Assembly: GCA_036746315.1 (NCBI GenBank)
Contig: DAIOEK010000004.1
Span: 1-64,000, forward strand
Direction of reading: 5' to 3'
DNA length: 64,000 nt
Source: DAIOEK01 sp036746315
GTDB taxonomy: Bacteria; Chloroflexota; Anaerolineae; Anaerolineales; Anaerolineaceae
The position numbers and the translations under genes are program-made. Of this stretch, positions 1 through 8,236 are shown piece after piece. Numbering within the stretch: the stretch's first letter is position 1; each line of letters begins with the position of its first letter. The notes under the pieces were generated by a model. That model was not told the origin of the DNA. It ran no database searches and saw nothing but the letters and a program-made list of their open reading frames with translations.

Positions 1-325
1 CGGCAAAGAAACCGCTGAAGGTGGTGTCCCAACCGCTCCAGGTACCTTCGGTGATCTCAACCGTCACACCGGGGTGGGCGGCTTCGAAGGCGGGGTTGAT
101 TTCTGACTTCAGCCATTCGATGGTTGCGGGAGTGTAGTCAAGCAGGTATACTTTCAATGTCGTTGTTGTTGCTGCAGGGGCTTCTGCCGGCGCTTCCGGT
201 GCCGCTGGAGCCTCTGTTGCTGCCTGAGCGGGTTCGGCGGCAGGCTGGGTTGGTTGTGCTGTGGTTCCGCAGGCACTCACCAGTACGGCAAACAGCATGA
301 ACAGAATAAATAATTTGTTACGCAT
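1..325 (-). CDS. ABC transporter substrate-binding lipoprotein, N-terminal part (runs off the window edge)
   Basis: The reading frame opens with ATG at 323-325 and is still open at base 1, so only about 108 residues are present. It begins with a lipoprotein signal peptide (MRNKLFILFMLFAVLVSAC, lipobox VSAC) and continues with a low-complexity Ala/Pro/Glu/Thr linker, then a segment resembling the first lobe of extracellular solute-binding protein family 1 (LKVYLLDYTPATIEWLKSE, then a Pro-Gly-Val strand). Such proteins capture sugars outside the membrane for an ABC importer. It lies 90 bp downstream of the PIG-L gene on the same strand, so it probably belongs to the ROK-controlled sugar operon. 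The substrate cannot be read from this fragment. Confidence 0.85.
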   Translation of the reverse strand, partial: MRNKLFILFMLFAVLVSACGTTAQPTQPAAEPAQAATEAPAAPEAPAEAPAATTTTLKVYLLDYTPATIEWLKSEINPAFEAAHPGVTVEITEGTWSGWDTTFSGFFA

Positions 326-414
326 TGTAGCTTCTCCTTCAAATTTTTTGTTTGTAATTTTCCATCACGGCTATATTCAGTTGTTTATGTTCCCTTTGTG
401 TCCTTTCTGCCGGT

Positions 415-1266
415 TTAAGAACTCATCCGGCGTAAACGATTTTGAACATCTTCCCGAAATTGATTTATGAGATCGTCAATAAATCCGCCTGGGTCCAGTT
501 TGTCATCGGTAATCAGCGGCGATAAATCCATGCCAAAGGACAGTCCGCTGTATTCATCCACGCCATGCGATTCGAAGTAGGTCGCATTAGCCCTGCGCCG
601 GGCTAATGAGGCAAGGTCATAGCGCTTGCCGCCGCTGATCTGTGAGTCATAAACACCCACCAGAGCAGCCTGCATGTTTTCCATTGCACTCAGGTTGAAG
701 GGCACCTTGCTCGTATCGAGCATCCAATCCAGGTTTCGCCATACTTCGCATCCGAACAGCTGCCGGGGGCGCACAGCCTTGTCCATGCGGCGGATGGCGG
801 CAATCACCCGCAGGGCGACCCCGATATGGGTATCGTGCTTGTCGGCCAGATTATGGGTGTAGACGTATGTCGGACGGGCGGCATTCAATATCGCCAGCAG
901 GTCATCGACCACATCCGGCACCCGCGCATCCTTCACCTGAGCACTGGGGTAGTCGAGCATCATCAACGAGCCATACTCGCCCACAAATGCCGCTTTCTTC
1001 TGCTCCTTGAATCTCACCAGGCGCATCTCGTCATCCGAATAATTTTCATACAGACCGTTGCGCGGCGAGCCCCGCCCATCGGTGACCACCACGGCAGAGA
1101 ACCAGCGGTCTGGTTGTTGAAAACAATCCAAAATGGGGCTGGCAGCCATGATCTCGATGTCATCCTGGTGTGCGCTGACCGCCAGGTGCGTGGTGCGTTT
1201 CAGAGCATCCTGTTCCGCCGTGTTGTCGGGGATATAGATTTCAGCAGTACCGTTATGGAATTTCAC
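415..1266 (-). CDS. PIG-L (LmbE-like) family deacetylase
   Basis: A 283-residue protein of the PIG-L/LmbE fold, zinc-dependent hydrolases that remove acetyl groups from N-acetylglucosamine-like substrates. The family motif AHPDD appears as AHQDD at residues 32-36, and a second metal-site motif is likely HDTH at 144-147. The Pro-to-Gln change is beside, not in, the metal ligands. The gene overlaps the ROK-like kinase gene by 4 bp and precedes an ABC substrate-binding lipoprotein. This context suggests deacetylation of an imported amino sugar or glycoside, which is an inference. The exact substrate is unknown. Confidence 0.85.
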   Translation of the reverse strand: MKFHNGTAEIYIPDNTAEQDALKRTTHLAVSAHQDDIEIMAASPILDCFQQPDRWFSAVVVTDGRGSPRNGLYENYSDDEMRLVRFKEQKKAAFVGEYGSLMMLDYPSAQVKDARVPDVVDDLLAILNAARPTYVYTHNLADKHDTHIGVALRVIAAIRRMDKAVRPRQLFGCEVWRNLDWMLDTSKVPFNLSAMENMQAALVGVYDSQISGGKRYDLASLARRRANATYFESHGVDEYSGLSFGMDLSPLITDDKLDPGGFIDDLINQFREDVQNRLRRMSS

Positions 1267-2672
1267 TTTTCCTCCTCATGCAGCAGTGCCGGCAGGCTGG
1301 CGGCAGCAATCGACTGCCCCACGCGCCTGCTATTTTCATCAGGCAGGGATATTTTGATCGAATCAAAGAGATCGGGGAACTCTGCCCGGAAGACCGCCTG
1401 CGCCTGCTGCAACAGGATATCGCCGCCCGAGCCGGAGGTGCAGCGCCCCAGGATCAGCACATGGCGAATATCGTAGAAATCGGCATAGTGTGCCAGGGCG
1501 TATCCCAAATAGATCCCCATTGTGTCCCAGATCTGTTTTGCGGACGGGTTGCCCGCCTCCAGCTTTTGCTGGATCAGGGCGAGTTTTTCGGCATCCGTAA
1601 CGGTCGGCGGCAGCTCCATTCCGCTATGCGCAGCCAGCCGAAAAACGCATTGCTGCGACAGGTAAGATGCCCCGCAGCCCCGGTCGCCGGACCATTCTTC
1701 ATCGGGAGCATTGGGGCTGTAGTCGATGGGAGCAAAGGCAAGCTCGTTCAGCCATCCCAGAATGTGCCCCTCGCGGTCCACATAGCCCGCCGCTTCGCTG
1801 GAGCCCATCGCAATGCCCAGAATGCCATTCTCGTTCAACGACATCGAGCCTGCCAGGGCGGTTACATCACCGTCATTGATGATCACCAGTGGAACCTGCA
1901 TTTCACGCTGGATATTAATGAACAGGTCCCTTACCTGGGGAAATTGCGCATCTGAAATACCACGGAACAGCGAAGCCACCATCGGACGGTTCTCGATGTA
2001 GATACCCGCCGAACTGCCGCCGATGGCATCCACGCGAGGCAGTTTTTCTGCCGCCGTCTGGAGCATGGTGCGGATCTCGGCATCGTGATAGGACGGGTCG
2101 ACGTGTTTTTTGGGCTCCCAGATCACCTCTTCGCTGTAAATGACCCTGCCATCCTGCACCGCGCTTACCTTGCGGTCCGATGCCCCCAGGTCGAATCCGA
2201 TGCGGCAGCCATTCAAATGCCGCCCCAACGGTTTGCCCGATTCGCATGCCGGGGGAACTTCTTCCGGCGAACAGACGATCACTTCGAAAGGTCTCTCATA
2301 CACCTGGCGGCTCATGAACCGTGCGTCAAAACCGCGTCTGCCTGCGGCGGAATAGATCCGTTGGATATGCCCGCCGATCTCCGGCGCTCCACCGATGTAA
2401 ATGCGATATCCACCCCGCTGCCACAGCAGGAACTTCACCAGCCGTTCGACGTAGAACGGGTTGGCTGAAGCGCCGGGATGGTCCGCTGCAAAGACCCGTG
2501 TTTCGTAGCGGGAGATCTCGCCGTGGTCGCGCTCGATGGCAACCACCAACGGCTCTCCGCCCTCGCCTACACGGAAACGGAATTGACGGTTGAACAACAC
2601 CGCCGGTCGGAATTCGCCATCCAGCGGGGGTACGATTTTCGGGGTGACCAGATCGACTGCTGCGGATTTCAT
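1263..2672 (-). CDS. ROK-like sugar kinase with N-terminal extension
   Basis: About 469 residues from the ATG at 2670-2672, which overlaps the upstream stop codon by one base (TGATG). The first ~155 residues are an extension I do not recognise. From about residue 158 an actin-like ASKHA fold of the ROK type begins: a phosphate-binding DLGASDRK and, near 267-270, an NDGD segment that carries the expected catalytic Asp. The cysteine zinc motif common in ROK glucokinases is absent. It most likely phosphorylates a sugar, or a relative that has lost kinase activity. Co-transcription with a ROK regulator, a PIG-L deacetylase and an ABC binding protein points to amino-sugar or glycoside use. The specific sugar is not inferable. 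Confidence 0.7.
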   Translation of the reverse strand: MKSAAVDLVTPKIVPPLDGEFRPAVLFNRQFRFRVGEGGEPLVVAIERDHGEISRYETRVFAADHPGASANPFYVERLVKFLLWQRGGYRIYIGGAPEIGGHIQRIYSAAGRRGFDARFMSRQVYERPFEVIVCSPEEVPPACESGKPLGRHLNGCRIGFDLGASDRKVSAVQDGRVIYSEEVIWEPKKHVDPSYHDAEIRTMLQTAAEKLPRVDAIGGSSAGIYIENRPMVASLFRGISDAQFPQVRDLFINIQREMQVPLVIINDGDVTALAGSMSLNENGILGIAMGSSEAAGYVDREGHILGWLNELAFAPIDYSPNAPDEEWSGDRGCGASYLSQQCVFRLAAHSGMELPPTVTDAEKLALIQQKLEAGNPSAKQIWDTMGIYLGYALAHYADFYDIRHVLILGRCTSGSGGDILLQQAQAVFRAEFPDLFDSIKISLPDENSRRVGQSIAAASLPALLHEEEK

Positions 2673-3892
2673 CAACTTCTGCCCCCCGGGGTGAATAATA
2701 AGGAATAGTCATCCAGCAGCATGTATGCCGAAGAACCCAACACGCATGCCTTGAAGCCCAGGTCTCCCATCTCCAGACGCGTATCTGCAGCCAGCCTGGT
2801 CAGCGAACTTGCCTGCATGGATTGCTGAATTTGATCGAGCCAGCGCTGACCGAATTTATTCATATAGCCGGTGAACACAATTTTGCGAATGTTGAGGGTG
2901 CCCACCAGGCTGGCGATGGATTTCCCCATCGCGGCTGCGGCATCGGATATCACCCGCACCGCCAGTGCATCCTGTTGATGGTAGGCTTTCTCGATGTCGT
3001 TCAAACCGATTTCGGAGGTGTGTCCCGACAGTATTGATGCCGGGTACTCCGGCAGCAACGCCTCGGTTCGTTGAATGATCGCCCGCGTATTGGCGATCGT
3101 TTCCAGGCAGCCTTTGCGCCCGCAGCGGCAGGCAGGACCATCCTCCTCGACCAGGATGTGTCCGATCTCACCGGCGCCGCCGCCATCCCCCTGGAACAAA
3201 CGTCCGTTGATCAATATGCCCGCGCCGATGCCGTGCTTGATGTTGATCACGATGGCGTTCTCATCCGAACGATAATTGCCGCTGTAGACGAACTCGCCGA
3301 TGGCGGTCGCCTGGCTGTCGTTCAGCACCGTGACCGGCAGATGGTAGCGGTCGGTCAACAACCTTGCCAGCGGCACATCCTGCCAGTTGAGGTTCACCGC
3401 ATCCACCACCACGCCGGCACGCGTATTCACCAGCCCGGGGGTTCCCACGCCGATCCCCACAATGGGCTGCCAGGTTTTGGTAGTCAGTTGGTCCAGAATT
3501 TCATACACATGCGCCAGGGCTTGTTGCCCATCCGTACCGGTAAAGGGGATTTCCACCGTTTCCATGATCTGCCCGCGCAGGTTGACCACCGAACCGATGA
3601 AACGATCCTGCGCCAGGTTGCAGCCGATCAGGTAACGCGAATTGGCTTTCAGCACCAGTAGGATGGGATTCTTGCCGCCGCTGGATGAGCCATAGCCCAC
3701 TTCCTCCACCAACCCGGCTTCGATCAGTTCAGCCACCAGATCGGAAACGGTTGCCCTCGTCAGTTGGGTCTGCCGGGCAATTTCTGCGCGGCTGATCGAC
3801 TCATGTTCAAAAATTGTCCGCAGCACCAGGTCGCGGTTGTGTTGTTTGGTAAGTTGGTGGGTTGCTTTTTGCGCAGCCATGGAATCGCTCAT
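2672..3892 (-). CDS. ROK family transcriptional regulator (NagC/XylR type)
   Basis: 406 residues from the ATG at 3890-3892 (an in-frame TTG lies just before it). A winged helix-turn-helix occupies about residues 15-65 (SRAEIARQTQLTRATVSDLV), followed by a ROK sugar-sensing domain with ExGH (EIGH near 243) and the zinc motif CRCGRKGCLE near 256-265. Proteins of this type repress sugar genes until the sugar binds. It is the first gene of the minus-strand operon ROK regulator, ROK-like kinase, PIG-L deacetylase, ABC binding protein. An imperfect inverted repeat overlaps its promoter, consistent with autoregulation. Confidence 0.9.
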   Translation of the reverse strand: MSDSMAAQKATHQLTKQHNRDLVLRTIFEHESISRAEIARQTQLTRATVSDLVAELIEAGLVEEVGYGSSSGGKNPILLVLKANSRYLIGCNLAQDRFIGSVVNLRGQIMETVEIPFTGTDGQQALAHVYEILDQLTTKTWQPIVGIGVGTPGLVNTRAGVVVDAVNLNWQDVPLARLLTDRYHLPVTVLNDSQATAIGEFVYSGNYRSDENAIVINIKHGIGAGILINGRLFQGDGGGAGEIGHILVEEDGPACRCGRKGCLETIANTRAIIQRTEALLPEYPASILSGHTSEIGLNDIEKAYHQQDALAVRVISDAAAAMGKSIASLVGTLNIRKIVFTGYMNKFGQRWLDQIQQSMQASSLTRLAADTRLEMGDLGFKACVLGSSAYMLLDDYSLLFTPGGRS

Positions 3893-3895
3893 CAA

Positions 3896-3954
3896 ACTAT
3901 GTTTGTTTAGTCTACTTACAAAGTATAGTATACACAGTGTTTTTCGAATTGCAA
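3896..3954 (-). promoter_or_regulatory. Promoter and probable ROK operator of the sugar operon
   Basis: On the minus strand a -35 box TTGCAA (3949-3954) is followed after 16 bp by a -10 box TATACT (3927-3932). Just downstream, 3896-3929 forms an imperfect inverted repeat, ACTATGTTTGT on one arm and ACAAAGTATAGT on the other, with an 11-bp centre. An A/T-rich dyad overlapping the -10 and transcription start is what is known for NagC/XylR-type ROK repressors. Assignment to the adjacent ROK regulator is an inference. Confidence 0.6.
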
Positions 3955-4343
3955 CAGTTTTTAAGGTTTGATTCTCAAAACAGGTCCCTGCCCCATGTCG
4001 CTTCGACGGGACGCGGCGTTTTTTGCCGACTTCCCCGGAAAAAGCACCGAAAACGCAGCCTGATCCGCTGCCAATCCCAAAACATTGTCACAGATGACAG
4101 GTATCATTACAGGCGATTACTTTGTAAAATAAGATGGAATTAACAAATAAAATGCGACATTGGAATTGTTTCCATTTGTTCCGTGATATGCGGTTTTGCA
4201 GAAACAAATACATTTTTACGGCGGAAAGGGCCTATCCTGCCATCTGCCCGGCCGGGTGACAGCGCCGCCGCACCTTGACATGCCCATCCATATAGTGCGC
4301 AAACCATGAGTATAATTAGCTATCCATTAACGAGAGGTGATCC
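3955..4343. promoter_or_regulatory. Intergenic region with a possible promoter for the nucleoside phosphorylase gene
   Basis: This 389-bp stretch between two divergent genes holds no coding potential that I can support. Near its right end a TATAAT (4311-4316) can serve as a -10 for the phosphorylase gene; no matching -35 at 17 bp is seen. A TTGACA at 4275-4280 lies too far upstream to pair with it. The ribosome-binding site GAGAGGTGA is at 4332-4340. Confidence 0.4.
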
Positions 4344-5654
4344 ATGAGAGCCATAGAAATAATCGAAAAAGTACGAGACCGCATCCCCTGCTCACGCGAA
4401 GAGCTGGTTTTCTTCGTGAATGGAATAGCCGACGGCAGCATCCCCGATTATCAGATCTCCGCCTGGGCGATGGCGGTCTTGCTCAACGGGCTGACTCCCC
4501 GCGAAACGACCGACCTGACCCTGGCAATGGCACATTCCGGTGAAACCATCGATCTGTCCGATGTGGTCAAGATCGCCGTGGATAAACACTCCACCGGCGG
4601 CGTGGGTGACAAGACCACCCTGGTGGTCGAGCCGCTGGTGGCATCCTGCGGTCTCCCCGTGGGAAAGATGTCTGGACGCGGGCTGGGCTTCTCCGGCGGC
4701 ACCCTCGACAAGCTCGAATCCATCCCCGGCTACCGCACCAATCTCAGCAAGGAGGAGTTCATTCACCAACTCCGCAGCCTGGGTATTGTGCTCACCGGGC
4801 AGACCGGCGATCTCGCCCCGGCGGACGGCAAGCTGTATGCCCTGCGCGATGTAACCGGTACCGTACAATCCATTCCCCTGATCGCCTCCTCGGTGATGAG
4901 CAAGAAGATCGCTGCGGGAGCGCAGGCAATTGTGCTGGATGTCAAAGTGGGGCATGGCGCCTTTATGAAAAACGTCGCGGAAGCCCGCGAACTGTCGAAG
5001 TTGATGGTGGATATTGGAAAACTCAGTGGTCGCAAAGTGACCGCCATCCTCTCGGATATGAACCAGCCGCTGGGTGTGGCGGTCGGAAACGCGCTGGAGG
5101 TCCGGGAAGCCATCGACACCCTCCACAACCACGGACCCCGGGACTTTCACGAGCATTGCATCGTGGTCGCCTCCCATCTGCTCACCCTGGGCGGGAAGAC
5201 GGCGACCCTGGAAGAGGCGCGCGCGCTAGCCGAAGGCAAGCTCAAGGACGGTTCCGCCTGGGAGATGTTCCGCAGGCTGATCTCCGCCCAGGGCGGCGAC
5301 GTCAGCTACGTGGATGACCCGCAAAAGCTACCGGTCGCCCCATACATCGAGATGGTATCCGCGCCTGCCGCCGGAAATATAGCCGAGATCAACGCCCGCA
5401 TCGTTGGTGAGACCTCGGTGGTGATGGGCGCCGGCAGAGCCAAAAAGGGTGATGCCATCGATTTCGCCGTCGGGCTGAGGGTGCTGTGCAAAGTTGGAGA
5501 TCATGTAAAGCAGGGCGACCCGCTGTTCGAAGTGCATGCGCGCACGCCCGAATCGCTGGAATATGCCAAAAAAGAAATCCTCAGCGCATTTGCCTGGTCG
5601 GGCGAGCCGGTGCAGCCGCTGCCGCTGTTCTATGATGTGATCCGCGGAGACTGA
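4344..5654 (+). CDS. pdp: Pyrimidine-nucleoside (thymidine) phosphorylase
   Basis: 436 residues, the normal length for the family. It cleaves thymidine, uridine or deoxyuridine with phosphate, giving the base and (deoxy)ribose 1-phosphate for nucleoside salvage. The family signature is clear: phosphate-binding KHSTGGVGDKT at residues 81-91 and SGRGLGFSGGTLDKLE at about 109-124, with an N-terminal helical domain and a C-terminal barrel-sandwich domain. The start is backed by the GAGAGGTGA ribosome-binding site 3-4 nt upstream. It appears monocistronic. DeoA and Pdp are hard to separate by sequence alone. Confidence 0.93.
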   Translation: MRAIEIIEKVRDRIPCSREELVFFVNGIADGSIPDYQISAWAMAVLLNGLTPRETTDLTLAMAHSGETIDLSDVVKIAVDKHSTGGVGDKTTLVVEPLVASCGLPVGKMSGRGLGFSGGTLDKLESIPGYRTNLSKEEFIHQLRSLGIVLTGQTGDLAPADGKLYALRDVTGTVQSIPLIASSVMSKKIAAGAQAIVLDVKVGHGAFMKNVAEARELSKLMVDIGKLSGRKVTAILSDMNQPLGVAVGNALEVREAIDTLHNHGPRDFHEHCIVVASHLLTLGGKTATLEEARALAEGKLKDGSAWEMFRRLISAQGGDVSYVDDPQKLPVAPYIEMVSAPAAGNIAEINARIVGETSVVMGAGRAKKGDAIDFAVGLRVLCKVGDHVKQGDPLFEVHARTPESLEYAKKEILSAFAWSGEPVQPLPLFYDVIRGD

Positions 5655-5717
5655 TCCGCCCCTTTTTATCGATCTGCCGGGTACACCGGCGTCGGGGCAG
5701 GTTCCCGGGAAGTTCTA

Positions 5718-5723
5718 TATAAT
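5718..5723 (+). promoter_or_regulatory. -10 box 6 nt before the start codon (likely leaderless transcript)
   Basis: A perfect TATAAT ends six bases before the ATG at 5730, so transcription would start at or next to the start codon. No ribosome-binding site is present and no good -35 box is seen. Confidence 0.5.
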
Positions 5724-5729
5724 AAGCGT

Positions 5730-6827
5730 ATGAGAAGACGGTTGGTAATCATCCTGGCAATGGCACTCTCCGCCATCCTGCTGACGGGCTGCCTGACCTG
5801 GCAGACCTTTTTGCAGACGGGCGCGATGATCGTCTACTCTTACGCAACCGGCACTGCCTTTGCGCTCACGCCGCCCACTTCCACGCCGACCTTCACCGCC
5901 ACCCCCACGTTTACGCCCACCCATACCCCTACACCCACCTTTACCAGCACGCCCACCGCCACTTTCACCCCCACCGATACTGCGACTTTCACCCCCTCAC
6001 CCACCAGCACCGAAACGCCCGAGCCGACGGCAACACCCTATTACTTCATCGGCGCCGGGGATATCAGCATGTGCAACCGCTCCGACCAATACGACACCGC
6101 CCTGCTGCTCGAGAAATATCCCGGCGAAATCTTCACCGCCGGTGATAACACCAACGATGAGGGCTACGCCGAAGAGTATAAGAACTGCTTCGCTCCCTCT
6201 TGGGGACGATTCCTCTCGCGTATACATCCCGTCCCCGGCAATCACGACTACCGGGTGAAAGAGGGCAAGCCCTATTACGATTACTTCGGCAGCCGGGCAG
6301 GCAAAAAGGGGGAGGGATATTACAGCTACAATGTCGGCCCCTGGCACATTATCGCGCTGAACAGCAATTGCGATTACGTCGGCTGCGGAACGGATTCCGA
6401 TCAATACAAGTGGCTGAAGCGCGACCTGAAGAACAATTCGACACGCTGCACCATGGCAATCTGGCACCACCCGCGGGTCAGTTCCGCGCCGGAAGGCAAA
6501 GACAAGAGCGTGCAGCCCTTCTGGGATCTGCTCTATGAATACGGCGCGGATGTGATCGTCAACGGTCACAGCCACATCTATGAACGCTACGCGCCGCAGA
6601 ACCCCGATCTGAAGCTCGATTGGGAGAATGGCATGGTGCAGTTCATCGTGGGCACCGGAGGCGCCTTCTTTGAGGACCTGAAGAACGTGCAGGCGAACAG
6701 CCAGGCAAAGATCGTCAATACGCACGGCATCCTCGTCTTCGGTCTGTATGAAGACCACTACGATTGGGGCTTTCTGCCCGTGGATGGCGTCAGCTTCTAT
6801 GACAGCGGCACCATGTATTGCCATTAG
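5730..6827 (+). CDS. Metallophosphoesterase lipoprotein (purple acid phosphatase-like)
   Basis: 365 residues. A lipoprotein signal peptide with lipobox LTGC (Cys21) is followed by a Thr/Pro-rich linker at about 47-103 and a calcineurin-type phosphoesterase domain. All five metal-site blocks are visible: GAGD (Asp111), GDN (138-140), GNHD (170-173), WHHP (245-248) and NGHSH (278-282). It should be an extracellular, membrane-anchored phosphatase or phosphodiesterase; the substrate is unknown. The next gene is a diverged copy of it. Four cysteines around 214-240 could form disulphides, fitting an exported protein. Confidence 0.88.
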   Translation: MRRRLVIILAMALSAILLTGCLTWQTFLQTGAMIVYSYATGTAFALTPPTSTPTFTATPTFTPTHTPTPTFTSTPTATFTPTDTATFTPSPTSTETPEPTATPYYFIGAGDISMCNRSDQYDTALLLEKYPGEIFTAGDNTNDEGYAEEYKNCFAPSWGRFLSRIHPVPGNHDYRVKEGKPYYDYFGSRAGKKGEGYYSYNVGPWHIIALNSNCDYVGCGTDSDQYKWLKRDLKNNSTRCTMAIWHHPRVSSAPEGKDKSVQPFWDLLYEYGADVIVNGHSHIYERYAPQNPDLKLDWENGMVQFIVGTGGAFFEDLKNVQANSQAKIVNTHGILVFGLYEDHYDWGFLPVDGVSFYDSGTMYCH

Positions 6828-6848
6828 GGTGAATCCGGCAGGCAAAAC

Positions 6849-7832
6849 ATGAACAGGCACGGTTGGCTATTTCTACTGGCTGTATTTCTGTTGACGGGCT
6901 GCAATCCCGCCGCGGTCAATCAACCCGCCACCGCCTCTGCCTCACCGGCGGCGCCCCTCACCCCAACCGCAACTGCCACGCCGCTACCCACCAGCATCCC
7001 GACCGGCACTTCCACGCCGACCCCGCTCCCGACTTCCACACCGGCGATCCTGCTCGGCGCCGGGGATATCAGCATCTGCGGGCAAACCGGGGATGACGAT
7101 ACCGCGCGGCTGCTCGCTACAGAAACGGGTGAAATCTTCACCCTCGGCGACAATTCCAATGAAGATGGTCTGCTGTATCAGTATCAGCAGTGCTTCGCAC
7201 CCTCGTGGGGCAAATTCATGGACCGGCTGCATCCCGTACCGGGAAATCATGATTACCAGGGGAACGGCGGGGAATCCTATTATGAGTATTTCGCCGAGCG
7301 GGCGGGACCAGCCGGCAAGGGCTATTACAGCTTCGACCTGGGCGCCTGGCACATCGTTGCCCTGAACAGCAATTGCGATTACGTGAGCTGCCGGGAAGAC
7401 TCCGCCCAGGTGAAGTGGCTGCGCGAAGACCTGGCTGCCCACCCCACCCAATGCACCCTGGCTTACTGGCACGACCCGATGAGCGGATCCGCCATCAGTG
7501 ACATCTACTATGGCGTGTTGCCTTTCTGGCAGGCGCTGTACGATTACAACGCCGAGATCATCCTTAATGGCGACCATCACATCTTTGAAGTGTATGCCCC
7601 CCAGGACCCCAACCTTAAGCCCGACCCTGAGCACGGATTGACCCAATTCATCGTGGGCACCGGGGGCGCCTCGCATTATCCTTTCGTGGGCATCAAACCG
7701 AACAGCCTGATCCACGACAACACCACATATGGCATCCTCAAATTCAAACTGTTCAGCGATCGTTACGAGTGGGAGTTCATCCCCACGCAGCCGGACGGCT
7801 TTACTGCCAGCGGCGAGGGCGTTTGCCACTGA
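6849..7832 (+). CDS. Metallophosphoesterase lipoprotein, diverged tandem paralogue
   Basis: 327 residues, clearly a duplicate of the preceding gene: lipobox LTGC (Cys18), a shorter Thr/Pro linker (about 38-65) and the same phosphoesterase domain order. GAGD (Asp73), GDN (100-102) and GNHD (132-135) are kept. The fourth block is WHDP (207-210) instead of WHHP. The last block is NGDHH (240-244) instead of NGHSH, so the first histidine of the canonical GHxH is replaced by aspartate. This may alter metal preference or reduce activity. The 22-bp spacing suggests co-transcription with the first copy. Confidence 0.85.
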   Translation: MNRHGWLFLLAVFLLTGCNPAAVNQPATASASPAAPLTPTATATPLPTSIPTGTSTPTPLPTSTPAILLGAGDISICGQTGDDDTARLLATETGEIFTLGDNSNEDGLLYQYQQCFAPSWGKFMDRLHPVPGNHDYQGNGGESYYEYFAERAGPAGKGYYSFDLGAWHIVALNSNCDYVSCREDSAQVKWLREDLAAHPTQCTLAYWHDPMSGSAISDIYYGVLPFWQALYDYNAEIILNGDHHIFEVYAPQDPNLKPDPEHGLTQFIVGTGGASHYPFVGIKPNSLIHDNTTYGILKFKLFSDRYEWEFIPTQPDGFTASGEGVCH

Positions 7833-7894
7833 GCCCGCTGTAGCCACTCCCCACTTGCACGGAGTGGATCACTGTTACACCCGATCGATATCCA

Positions 7895-7923
7895 TTGACG
7901 AGGTACCCCCGTTATGGCATAAT
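7895..7923 (+). promoter_or_regulatory. Promoter of the ileS T-box leader
   Basis: TTGACG (7895-7900), a 17-bp spacer, then CATAAT (7918-7923). It is placed just upstream of the T-box RNA, so transcription would begin near 7930. Confidence 0.75.
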
Positions 7924-7929
7924 CGACAC

Positions 7930-8202
7930 AAAGTTGTGATCGAAAAGAGTAGGCTCCGTTCCCCTGTCAGCGATCCCGCGGATGGTGCAAGCCGGGAAGG
8001 AAGATGGCGCCGAAAATCCTTCGGGAACTGCAATCTGAACGGTTTATACCCAGTAGGTGCGCCGGATTTGTCTCCGTTACCCTGACAGGGATATCGCCGG
8101 CAAACCGGCTGTATCCATAAGGTGCCCGGCATAGCGGGAACCAGGGTGGTACCGCGAGAATAATTCCTCTCGTCCCTGATGGGATGGAGAGGTTTTCTTT
8201 TT
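7930..8202 (+). promoter_or_regulatory. T-box riboswitch, isoleucine specifier, in front of ileS
   Basis: The T-box sequence AGGGTGGTACCGCG lies at 8143-8156. It is followed by a terminator hairpin CCTCTC..GAGAGG with a T-run at about 8166-8202. Upstream, a Stem I shows the distal-loop region (GGATGGTGCAAGCCGGGA, near 7979-7996) and a specifier-loop context GAAAATCCTTCGG. This places ATC, an isoleucine codon, at 8016-8018. Uncharged tRNA-Ile would bind the leader, stabilise the antiterminator and raise ileS expression. The identity of the downstream gene confirms the specifier reading. Confidence 0.93.
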
Positions 8203-8236
8203 TACACACGCCATACATCCGTGCGGAGGATCAAGA

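Noticed and set aside
3955..4343. Possible small gene in the region before the nucleoside phosphorylase
   Set aside because: A 93-codon frame at 3862-4143 starts inside the ROK regulator gene, overlaps its promoter and has no domain or ribosome-binding site.
5997..7847. Two 287-codon open frames on the minus strand opposite the phosphoesterase pair
   Set aside because: They mirror each other only because the plus-strand genes are duplicates; no signal peptide, domain or ribosome-binding site supports them.
7844..7867. CCACTCC/GGAGTGG hairpin after the second phosphoesterase gene
   Set aside because: No T-run follows and the loop is 10 nt, so I did not call a terminator.
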